A stretch of 16,213 nucleotides of DNA from CAZOIA01 sp964579675. Its GTDB lineage: Bacteria > Planctomycetota > Phycisphaerae > UBA1845 > PWPN01. Shown here in pieces: positions 7,947 through 14,308 of this stretch. Below the pieces are notes generated by a model. That model was not told the origin of the DNA and ran no database searches. It was given only the letters and a program-made list of their open reading frames with translations. The position numbers and the translations under genes were made by a program. Every line of letters begins with the position of its first letter. Positions within the stretch are counted from its first letter, which is position 1. The stretch is taken from assembly GCA_964579675.1 (NCBI GenBank), contig CAZOIA010000127.1:1-16213 (forward strand), given 5' to 3'.

Positions 7947-8447
7947 TCAACCGGCGTCTGTCGTGCCAGCCCAGCGCTGTCCTGCCGACTTGACCCGCTC
8001 GATGAACGCCTGAGCGGACACAACCCCGCTGAACCCGACGAGGACATCAGCCTTGGGAGACAGGACGATGAACGTCGGAAGGGCCCGGATGCCGTATCGC
8101 TGGGCGGTCCCAGGCTGCTTGTCACAGTCGATCTTCACCGTCACCCAGTTCGCCAGTGCCTCGGCCACGTCGGGATGCGAGAAGACCTCCAGGTCCATCA
8201 TTCGGCAAGGCTCGCACCAGGTTGCGTGGAAGTCGATCAAGACGAGCTGGTTGTTCCGGGCGGCCTTGGCCAGACCGGCCTTCAGGTCGTGTGTCCACTG
8301 GATGGCAGAGGGCCCGGCGGGGGTCTCCGGCCAGGACGCATACAGAAACACGACGGCGAGGAGCAGAAGACCGATCGTCCAGAAAAGCCAGCGGGTTCCG
8401 CCGGCGTCGGGTGGTCCGGGTTCAGATGCCGGGTCCGCATCTCTCAT
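7947..8447 (-). CDS. Membrane-anchored thioredoxin-like protein
   Basis: This 166-residue protein has a short N-terminal tail, one membrane helix (about residues 19-38, LFWTIGLLLLAVVFLYASW) and a thioredoxin fold. The active site is WCEPC (Cys78, Cys81), with the usual cis-proline at Pro124 (RALPTF). Glu replacing Gly in the CxxC motif resembles DsbD C-terminal and thioredoxin_7-like proteins more than cytoplasmic thioredoxin. Orientation should place the redox domain outside the cytoplasm, where it would reduce or exchange disulfides; the direction of electron flow is not decidable from sequence. The ATG at 8447 has no Shine-Dalgarno, but sits exactly six bases after a TACAAT box, so a leaderless message is predicted. 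The gene is divergent from the isomerase-like gene at 8617. No DsbD or cytochrome-maturation genes are nearby. Confidence 0.88.
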   Translation of the reverse strand: MRDADPASEPGPPDAGGTRWLFWTIGLLLLAVVFLYASWPETPAGPSAIQWTHDLKAGLAKAARNNQLVLIDFHATWCEPCRMMDLEVFSHPDVAEALANWVTVKIDCDKQPGTAQRYGIRALPTFIVLSPKADVLVGFSGVVSAQAFIERVKSAGQRWAGTTDAG

Positions 8448-8453
8448 TGCACC

Positions 8454-8482
8454 ATTGTAGGCCGACCTGCGTCGGTTGTCAT
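8454..8482 (-). promoter_or_regulatory. Promoter of the thioredoxin-like gene (predicted leaderless)
   Basis: Minus-strand ATGACA at 8482-8477 (5/6 to TTGACA), a 17-base spacer, then TACAAT at 8459-8454 (5/6 to TATAAT). Six bases (GGTGCA) separate the -10 box from the ATG at 8447, so the usual start point is the A of the start codon. This is the best sigma-70-type match in the window. Confidence 0.65.
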
Positions 8483-8519
8483 GTGAAACCCGACCGAGAT
8501 CCGGTAGCCCTGATGCGGT

Positions 8520-8548
8520 TTGACGTTGTACAGGAATGCCAGTACCGT
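8520..8548 (+). promoter_or_regulatory. Possible promoter for the isomerase-like cluster
   Basis: TTGACG at 8520-8525 (5/6 to consensus) is followed after 17 bases by TACCGT at 8543-8548, a weak -10 (3/6). The predicted start near 8555 gives a leader of about 60 bases before the ATG at 8617. It lies in the divergent region with the thioredoxin-like gene. The poor -10 keeps confidence low, and an activator-dependent promoter is possible. Confidence 0.35.
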
Positions 8549-8616
8549 TCCGGGTCTAAGAAGTCTGACGCAGCAGACCGGCGTGGCACGTATCGACGTG
8601 AAGGAGGTAACAGAAG

Positions 8617-10221
8617 ATGCAGAAAGACCCTGGCCCGAAGAACACCGGCGCTGAGAAGAAGGCGTGGCACGGTTGCTGCGGTTGCTCAGCCGGTCTGAGG
8701 GCTGCTTACGAGGCAGCCGAACGGGCCGGCCTGTCGCGGCGGCACCTGATCCTGGGGGCGGGAACGGCGGCGGTCGGGAGTTGGGCGTTGGCCGGCCGCC
8801 GGGCCCGGGCGGAGGAAGAGAAAGCCGTCGGCGGGCCCGCATTCACGCCAGCCGGGGAACTTGTCGTTCAGCCGGTGCTCACCTACGCCACCCCGCAACG
8901 GCGTGAAAAAACGAGCTGGCGCGGCTGGGGCGGACTCCAAACCGAGGGCGACGCGAACCAGGAGGTGAAACGCATCAACGAGGAGCTTGGTGAACTGGTC
9001 TCCTCCAGCGGCCTGGCGCTCAAGGTTCTCCCTGTCGCCAAGGTTCGCACCGGCCAGCAGGCCGCCACGGCCAAGAAGACCGGGTGCGACGTGATGCTCA
9101 TCTACGCATCCGGCGGCGGGCGGGGCCTTCTCGAAGCCCTGGTCCCGCGGGATAAGCCCACGCTCTTCTTCCTCCGGCACCGGTCCGGGCCGATCTCGCT
9201 TCATTACGAAATCCTGCATCCGCATTTCCTTCGCAAGGCCACGGACGAATACGCTGACACGGGCGTGGACGTCCATGACGTCGTCGTGGACAACTACGGC
9301 GATCTGGCCTGGCGGCTTCGGGCCCTGTTGGGGCTTCGCAGGACGCTCGGCCAGCGGATCGTCGCCCTCGGCGGACCGATGGGATGGGGTGCGGGCCGCA
9401 AGTTGGCCCCACCCATCGCACGAGATAAATGGCACCTCGATATCCGAACCGTGACCTACGAGGACCTGGGCAAGAGGATCGAGAAGCTTAAAGCGGACAC
9501 CGGCGCGGTCGCCGACGCTCGCAAACAGGCGGCAGAATACCTCCGCCAGCCGGGCATCACGCTGCATACCGACAAGCAATACGTCGAGAAAGCGTTTCTG
9601 CTGTACCGCATATTCAAGGATTACCTGGCCGAGCACGAGGCAACCGCGTTCACCATCGGAGCCTGCATGACGACGGTCATCCCGATCTCCGAGACGACTG
9701 CCTGCCTGCCCCTGAGCCTGTTGAACGACGACGGGTACGTAGCCTTCTGCGAGTCGGATTTCGTGGTGATTCCCTCCGGCCTGCTGATGCACCACATCAT
9801 GGGCACGCCGGTGTTCCTCAACGACCCTACCTGGCCGCACCACGGGATCGTTACATTGGCTCACTGCACCGCCCCCCGCAAGATGAACGGCAAGACCTGC
9901 GAGCCGACCAAGATCCATACGCACTTCGAGTCGGACTACGGGGCGGCCCCCAAGGTCGAGATGACCAGGGGCCAGGTGGTCACGATGGCAATCCCGGACT
10001 TCGGCTGCCGCAAGTGGGTCGGGGCAAAGGGCAAGGTCGCGGGTAGCCCATTCCACGCGATTTGCCGATCGCAGATTGACGTTGAGATCGACGGCGATTG
10101 GGAAAGACTCGTTGAAGACATGCGCGGCTTCCACTGGATGCTGGTCTACGGCGATTGTCGCAAAGAGGTGGGCTATGCCATCAAGCACCTGGGGATAGAA
10201 TGGGAGGACGTCTCGGCGTGA
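8617..10221 (+). CDS. Tat-signal protein of L-fucose/L-arabinose isomerase-like fold (paralogue A)
   Basis: This 534-residue protein appears related to the FucI/AraA sugar isomerase superfamily and is a paralogue of the next gene. Shared landmarks are the leucine-rich segment before a CESD motif (Glu379, Asp381), an AHC motif (His416) and a THFESD motif (His436), followed by a glycine-rich strand region and a conserved C-terminal GDCRK-type segment. In FucI-type enzymes acidic and histidine residues in this half bind the metal, so these are metal-ligand candidates (inference). The start ATG at 8617 is supported by AGGAGGT eight bases upstream. SRRHLIL at residues 40-46 plus a hydrophobic stretch is a Tat signal, with an unusually long 40-residue n-region containing HGCCGC at residues 18-23. 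Substrate and even isomerase activity are unproven; a sugar-binding or other lyase role is possible. Confidence 0.7.
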   Translation: MQKDPGPKNTGAEKKAWHGCCGCSAGLRAAYEAAERAGLSRRHLILGAGTAAVGSWALAGRRARAEEEKAVGGPAFTPAGELVVQPVLTYATPQRREKTSWRGWGGLQTEGDANQEVKRINEELGELVSSSGLALKVLPVAKVRTGQQAATAKKTGCDVMLIYASGGGRGLLEALVPRDKPTLFFLRHRSGPISLHYEILHPHFLRKATDEYADTGVDVHDVVVDNYGDLAWRLRALLGLRRTLGQRIVALGGPMGWGAGRKLAPPIARDKWHLDIRTVTYEDLGKRIEKLKADTGAVADARKQAAEYLRQPGITLHTDKQYVEKAFLLYRIFKDYLAEHEATAFTIGACMTTVIPISETTACLPLSLLNDDGYVAFCESDFVVIPSGLLMHHIMGTPVFLNDPTWPHHGIVTLAHCTAPRKMNGKTCEPTKIHTHFESDYGAAPKVEMTRGQVVTMAIPDFGCRKWVGAKGKVAGSPFHAICRSQIDVEIDGDWERLVEDMRGFHWMLVYGDCRKEVGYAIKHLGIEWEDVSA

Positions 10222-10247
10222 TGAATCGGGGCGTGGGCCGAGGACGC

Positions 10248-10279
10248 CAGAGCCGGCTTCTGTCAGAGCCGGCTTCTGT
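10248..10279 (+). repeat. Tandem direct repeat, two exact 16-bp copies
   Basis: CAGAGCCGGCTTCTGT occurs at 10248-10263 and again at 10264-10279 without a gap. The second copy continues into the first hairpin (10269-10287). It lies 27 bases after the stop of paralogue A. Confidence 0.85.
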
Positions 10280-10287
10280 GAAGCCGG
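10269..10287. repeat. Palindromic hairpin 1 (REP-like)
   Basis: CCGGCTTC, loop TGT, GAAGCCGG: a perfect eight-base stem with a three-base loop. There is no U-run, so a simple intrinsic terminator is not supported. It could stabilise or attenuate the transcript between the two isomerase-like genes. Confidence 0.7.
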
Positions 10288-10315
10288 TGATGCCGCTGGC
10301 TGCAGGGAAAGAGCA

Positions 10316-10334
10316 CCGGGCTCGCAGAGCCCGG
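10316..10334. repeat. Palindromic hairpin 2 (REP-like)
   Basis: CCGGGCTC, loop GCA, GAGCCCGG: again a perfect eight-base stem with a three-base loop, 28 bases after hairpin 1 and of the same design. The rest of the 219-base gap (10222-10440) shows no gene and no convincing promoter. Confidence 0.7.
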
Positions 10335-10440
10335 CTCTGAGCATTTAGCTCTGAATCAGTATGTCCCCTGAACACGTAGCGCCGTCCTCGGCCCGGCACC
10401 TGGACGAGAAAGGCGACACCCTCAATGAGGAGAAGACACG

Positions 10441-11922
10441 ATGAGTGAAGGACTGAGCAGGCGTGAGTTCTTGGGCACCGCTTCGGCGGGCATGGTTGCG
10501 GCGGCGGCGATCGGACGAGCGGGCTTCGGTGCGGTGGGCGGATCCGGTGAGATCATACCCGGCGTCGGCTTCAGCAGGACGCGGGTGCTCCGGGTCTACC
10601 TGGCCGGCCACCCCAGTTGGCCCCGACCGGACCTCGACCTCGATGCCGAAATGAACCGCATCCAGGCCGAGTTCGACAAGGTACCCGGATTCGACGACAT
10701 CGAGTTTGTCGGCAACAAGATGGTCAGCAGCGGCAACCCGGGCCAACTCACCCGGCTGTTGGAGCAATTCAACGACGTCGATGGCGTCCTCGGGGTGCCG
10801 CTCTGCCTGGGTACGAGCGTGTTATACGGCGTGCTGGCTGACGCTGGTATCCCGACCATTATGCTGGCCATCCCCTACAGCGGACACGAGTGGTGTATCG
10901 TGCCCGACCTTCAGCGGCAGGGCAGGAAACTGGACGTCATTCCTACGAGCGACTTGAAGGACGTCAGCGCGGCGATCCGGCCGTTTCGTGCGATTCATCG
11001 GCTGAAGGAGACGAAGGTGCTCGTGGTGAGCGGCGGCTGGGCCCCTCCCGAGCAACTCGTGACCGAGGCCAAGGACAAGTTCGGCCTCGAGATCAAGCTG
11101 TTCCCTCCCGAGCCGCTGGTAGGCGCGTACGAGGCGATGGACGAGGCCGCGGTGAAAGTGGAGGCCGAGCGGTGGGTCAACAATGCCGAGAAGATCAAGG
11201 AACCCTCACGCGAGGAGATCGACAAGTCCGCGCGATTCTGTCTGGCCCTGCAGAAGGTTCTCGCCGACGAGAAGGCTCAGGCCATTACGATCAACTGTCT
11301 GGGGCTGTTCGGCCAGAGAAGGCTTCCCGCCTATCCGTGCTTCGCGTTCTCGCGGCTCAACGACATCGGGCTGACCGGGGTATGCGAGGCGGACCTGGCG
11401 TCCACCCTGACGCAGATCATCTACCAGCACATGGAGGGCCGGCCGGGCTTCGTCTCCGACCCGGTGATCGACCTGGCGAACAATGCGGTGATCCATGCCC
11501 ATTGCGTCTCGGCGACCAGGATGGACGGGCCGGAGGGGCCGGCGGCGCCGTACGTGATCCGCAGCCACCTCGAGGACAACAAGGGGGCGTCGCTCCAGGT
11601 GAAGATGCGCATCGGTCAGGAAATCACCATGGCCAAGCTGGTGGGCGCTGACCCGCGGGCCGAGAGGAAGATCTACATGGCCGCGACCCCGGTTGAGAGT
11701 CTCGGCACCAGCACGATGCTCGTTTCCACCGGTAAGATCACCGGGGTCCCCGACGTCGACCGCGGCTGCCGGACCAAGATCGTCACCGAGGTCTGCGACG
11801 CGAAAAAAATGCTCGACGGCTGGACCCACGGGTTGCACCGCGTGATTTTCTACGGGAACCACCTGGCGGACACCCGCCGCCTGGCCCGGTTCCTGGACTT
11901 CGACGTGGTTGAGGAGGGCTAG
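10441..11922 (+). CDS. Tat-signal protein of L-fucose/L-arabinose isomerase-like fold (paralogue B)
   Basis: This 493-residue protein begins with a near-canonical twin-arginine signal (LSRREFLG at residues 5-12, then an alanine-rich hydrophobic stretch). Its C-terminal half lines up with paralogue A: CEAD (Glu316, Asp318) against CESD, AHC (His354) against AHC, RSHLED (His376) against THFESD, and similar spacings (38 and 22 residues here, 37 and 20 there). The segment PCFAFSRLNDIG also resembles FucI-family core sequence. The N-terminal half is more diverged, which would suit a different substrate or a heteromer. The ATG at 10441 is preceded by GAGGAG eight bases upstream. A HTH-EIIA gene follows after 25 bases, suggesting co-transcription. 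Isomerase activity on an exported sugar is a hypothesis. Confidence 0.72.
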   Translation: MSEGLSRREFLGTASAGMVAAAAIGRAGFGAVGGSGEIIPGVGFSRTRVLRVYLAGHPSWPRPDLDLDAEMNRIQAEFDKVPGFDDIEFVGNKMVSSGNPGQLTRLLEQFNDVDGVLGVPLCLGTSVLYGVLADAGIPTIMLAIPYSGHEWCIVPDLQRQGRKLDVIPTSDLKDVSAAIRPFRAIHRLKETKVLVVSGGWAPPEQLVTEAKDKFGLEIKLFPPEPLVGAYEAMDEAAVKVEAERWVNNAEKIKEPSREEIDKSARFCLALQKVLADEKAQAITINCLGLFGQRRLPAYPCFAFSRLNDIGLTGVCEADLASTLTQIIYQHMEGRPGFVSDPVIDLANNAVIHAHCVSATRMDGPEGPAAPYVIRSHLEDNKGASLQVKMRIGQEITMAKLVGADPRAERKIYMAATPVESLGTSTMLVSTGKITGVPDVDRGCRTKIVTEVCDAKKMLDGWTHGLHRVIFYGNHLADTRRLARFLDFDVVEEG

Positions 11923-11947
11923 TTCACGGCAACCGGAAGAAGCTGCC

Positions 11948-12670
11948 ATGCCCTATCGCAACATGAGCCTGGAGGACTTCGCGAAATACGTGGGCATGGA
12001 CGCGCGCGAGGTCAAGCGGCTGGCGGATCGGGGCAAGTTGCCCTGTCGGAAGATCGGCGGCGAGTGGCGATTCAACCGGGCTCGGGTTACGGAATGGCTT
12101 CAGCAGGAGATGCACACGCTCGATGAGGCCAGGCTGATCGCCCTGGACAAGGCGATGGGCGGCGCCGACGGCGGGGCCGCGAGCCAAGCCGATATGGCGG
12201 TAACCAGCTTGATCGGACTTGAGGGAATCGACGTAGCCCTGCCGGCCAAGACGAAGAACTCGGTGCTGCGGGAGCTGGTCAACCTGGCCGAGCGCACGGG
12301 TCTGCTGTATGACGCCGACGGCTTGCTTCAGGCCCTGCAGGAACGCGAGGCGCTGTGCTCCACCGCCCTGCCGAACGGCGTGGCCATTCCGCACCCGCGC
12401 CAACCCATGCCCTACGTGTCGGCCGAGCCGCTGGTTTGCGTCGCGCACGTGCCGCAAGGCATCGGGTTCGGATCGGCCTACGGCGACCTTAGCCACCTGT
12501 TTGTCCTTATCTGCTGCCATGAAGACCGTCACCACCTGCACGTGCTGGCCCACTTGGTGCGGATTCTCGATGCGGAGACGGTTTGCGCGCTCCAGGAAGC
12601 CGGGACGCCGGAGGAAATCCTGCAAATCCTGATCGCCAAGGAAACTCAGGTCGTCGTACAGTCGAAGTAG
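11948..12670 (+). CDS. Excisionase-type HTH fused to PTS EIIA domain (PtsN/FruA-like regulator)
   Basis: This 240-residue protein has two domains. Residues about 5-52 (SLEDFAKYVGMDAREVKRLA through RVTEWL) are an excisionase/MerR-like winged helix-turn-helix. Residues about 88-235 are a fructose-type PTS EIIA domain with the phospho-acceptor His149 in NGVAIPHPR and the typical later FGSAYGDLSHLFVLI strand. EIIA domains take phosphate from HPr; fused to a DNA-binding domain, this protein could read PTS or nitrogen-PTS phosphorylation state and control neighbouring genes (inference). No EIIB, EIIC, HPr or EI gene is in the window. I chose the ATG at 11948, which has GGAAG eight bases upstream and starts 25 bases after the previous stop; an in-frame ATG at 11909 would overlap the upstream gene. 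The C-terminus ends shortly after the last predicted helix. Confidence 0.88.
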   Translation: MPYRNMSLEDFAKYVGMDAREVKRLADRGKLPCRKIGGEWRFNRARVTEWLQQEMHTLDEARLIALDKAMGGADGGAASQADMAVTSLIGLEGIDVALPAKTKNSVLRELVNLAERTGLLYDADGLLQALQEREALCSTALPNGVAIPHPRQPMPYVSAEPLVCVAHVPQGIGFGSAYGDLSHLFVLICCHEDRHHLHVLAHLVRILDAETVCALQEAGTPEEILQILIAKETQVVVQSK

Positions 12671-12715
12671 CAGGAGCACACGAACGAGGTGCATGGGACG
12701 CAGGAGCCACTCAAC

Positions 12716-12913
12716 ATGCCAGGCAAACTCAAACTGTTGTACTGGACGATCGAGATCAACCTGATTCTGTGGATCATTATGTGCAGCAGCGTGTTTCTTC
12801 CCAGCGCCCGGGACATCGTGAAGCCCGTCGCGATTGGCGGATTCGTTCTCTCGGCTTTGCTGCAGCATTGGGCCTACTACCATGTCCGCAAGGCCGGTCG
12901 CGGGGAGGTGTGA
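12716..12913 (+). CDS. Small two-helix membrane protein of unknown function
   Basis: This 65-residue protein has two hydrophobic segments, about residues 8-26 (LYWTIEINLILWIIMCSSV) and 40-57 (IGGFVLSALLQHWAYYHV), with a basic C-terminal tail (VRKAGRGEV). I do not recognise the family. The ATG at 12716 has AGGAG nine bases upstream, better than the in-frame GTG at 12689. It sits 45 bases after the HTH-EIIA gene and 70 bases before the GH109-type gene, same strand, so co-transcription is likely. Its role might be to anchor or assist a cluster protein, but nothing in the sequence proves this. Confidence 0.65.
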   Translation: MPGKLKLLYWTIEINLILWIIMCSSVFLPSARDIVKPVAIGGFVLSALLQHWAYYHVRKAGRGEV

Positions 12914-12943
12914 CAGGCCGAGCGAGCAAGACCTGCCGAGATT

Positions 12944-12963
12944 AGCGGCGAGAGTAAGCCGCT
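12944..12963 (+). other. Short hairpin before the GH109-type gene
   Basis: AGCGGC (12944-12949) and GCCGCT (12958-12963) form a six-base stem with an eight-base loop, ending eight bases before the GGGAGG Shine-Dalgarno (12971-12976). It may be chance in GC-rich DNA; a minor effect on translation or mRNA stability is possible. Confidence 0.25.
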
Positions 12964-12983
12964 CGATTGAGGGAGGACAACCC

Positions 12984-14306
12984 ATGAAGAAAGAGAAGAT
13001 CGACCGCAGGGGTTTCCTGGGCATGACCGCGGCCGCGACGGTTGGCGCGGCGATGACCAGCACGAAGGTGAGCCGCGCCGCTGATCCGGAGGCCAAACCG
13101 GTTCGTATCGGTCTTATCGGCGCAGGTGGTCGCGGCACCGGTCTGCTCGGGACCCTTCTGAAGATGGACGGCGTTCAGTGTCCGGCGGTGTGCGACATCA
13201 ACCTCGGGCACCTGCAAAGGGCCCAGGACCTGGTCGTCAAAGCGGGGCAGAAGAAACCCCAAGGCTACTCGCAGGGTGAAGAAGCCTTCAAGCAGTTGAC
13301 GGCCCGCGACGACCTGGACGCCGTTGTTATTGCCACACCCTGGCACTGGCACGCGCCCATGTCGGTCGAGGGAATGAAGGCGGGCAAGTACGTCGCCGTG
13401 GAGGTGCCGGCGGCCATCACGATGCAGCAGTGCTGGGACCTGGTCAACACGCACGAAGCGACCGGCGCGTGCTGCATGATGCTGGAGAACTGGAGCTTCC
13501 GGCGGGACAACCTGGCCGTGCTGAACATGATCCGCAAGGGCCTGCTGGGCGAGATGGTTCATTGCCATTGTGCGCACTCGCACGACTGTATCGACCACTG
13601 GTTCTTCGACCGCCAGGGAAACGACCGCTGGCCCGCCCGGTTCCTGATCGAGCGGAACTGCGACCAGTATCCGACCCACAGCCTCGGGCCGGTGCTCAGT
13701 TGGATGGATATCAACTGCGGCGACACGTACGCGTACGTGACGTCAACCGCCACGGCATCCAGCGGCATCAACGCGTACTTCGCCCGCAAGTTCGGGCCTG
13801 ACCATCCCGGCGCGAAGCGGAAATACGCCCAGGGCGATATCGTCACCACGGTCATCAAGACGGTCAGGGGCCGATCCATCGTGGTCAACTACGACATGCA
13901 GCTCCCGAGGCCTTACGATAACCGCTGGCTGATCCAGGGCACGCTGGGCGTCTACAACGAGCAGCGAAACTCCGTCTACATCACGGGCAGGAGCCCGGAG
14001 TATCACCAGTGGGAGTCCTTTGCGCCTTACCAGGAGGAGTTCGAGCACTCATGGTGGAAGGAGTTCAAGAGGCACGCCGCCGAGATCGGCCACGGGGGCA
14101 CGGATTACCTCGAGCTCGCCAAGTTCCTCAAGGCAGTCCGCAGCAGGACGCAGACGCCTATCGACGTCTACGACGCGGTAATGATGAGCGTCATCGCGCC
14201 GCTGTCGGAGCAGTCGATCGCGAAAGGCAGTGCGCCGGTGGAATGCCCGGACTTCACGCACGGAAAATGGAAGACCAACAAGCCGAGATTCGCAATCGAC
14301 ACGTAG
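12984..14306 (+). CDS. Tat-signal Gfo/Idh/MocA protein, GH109 (alpha-N-acetylgalactosaminidase) type
   Basis: This 440-residue protein starts with a Tat signal (IDRRGFLGM, residues 6-14). The Rossmann nucleotide-binding loop GLIGAGGRGTG is at 43-53. Family features point to GH109, which hydrolyses glycosidic bonds through a transient NAD-dependent oxidation: ATPWHWHAP at 117-125, VEVPAAITMQQCWDL at 139-153 with Val where dehydrogenases have the EKP lysine, LENWSFRRD at 167-175, and YPTHSLGP at 229-236, matching the YPTHGLGP signature of characterised NagA (Tyr and His pair). The later QGDIVTT and YDNRWLIQGTLG segments also fit. I chose the ATG at 12984, with GGGAGG seven bases upstream; the frame is open from 12834 but that leader overlaps the small membrane protein. 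Likely substrate is an alpha-GalNAc or related glycan outside the cytoplasm, unproven here. It ends two bases from the convergent gene. Confidence 0.87.
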   Translation: MKKEKIDRRGFLGMTAAATVGAAMTSTKVSRAADPEAKPVRIGLIGAGGRGTGLLGTLLKMDGVQCPAVCDINLGHLQRAQDLVVKAGQKKPQGYSQGEEAFKQLTARDDLDAVVIATPWHWHAPMSVEGMKAGKYVAVEVPAAITMQQCWDLVNTHEATGACCMMLENWSFRRDNLAVLNMIRKGLLGEMVHCHCAHSHDCIDHWFFDRQGNDRWPARFLIERNCDQYPTHSLGPVLSWMDINCGDTYAYVTSTATASSGINAYFARKFGPDHPGAKRKYAQGDIVTTVIKTVRGRSIVVNYDMQLPRPYDNRWLIQGTLGVYNEQRNSVYITGRSPEYHQWESFAPYQEEFEHSWWKEFKRHAAEIGHGGTDYLELAKFLKAVRSRTQTPIDVYDAVMMSVIAPLSEQSIAKGSAPVECPDFTHGKWKTNKPRFAIDT

Positions 14307-14308
14307 TA

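Noticed and set aside
8686..10344. 552-codon open frame on the minus strand opposite paralogue A
   Set aside because: Mirror of a high-GC coding frame; no family features, and the + frame has a strong Shine-Dalgarno and a Tat signal.
12834..12983. Longer start of the GH109-type gene at 12834
   Set aside because: It overlaps the small membrane protein and puts 50 unconserved residues before the Tat signal; the ATG at 12984 has GGGAGG.
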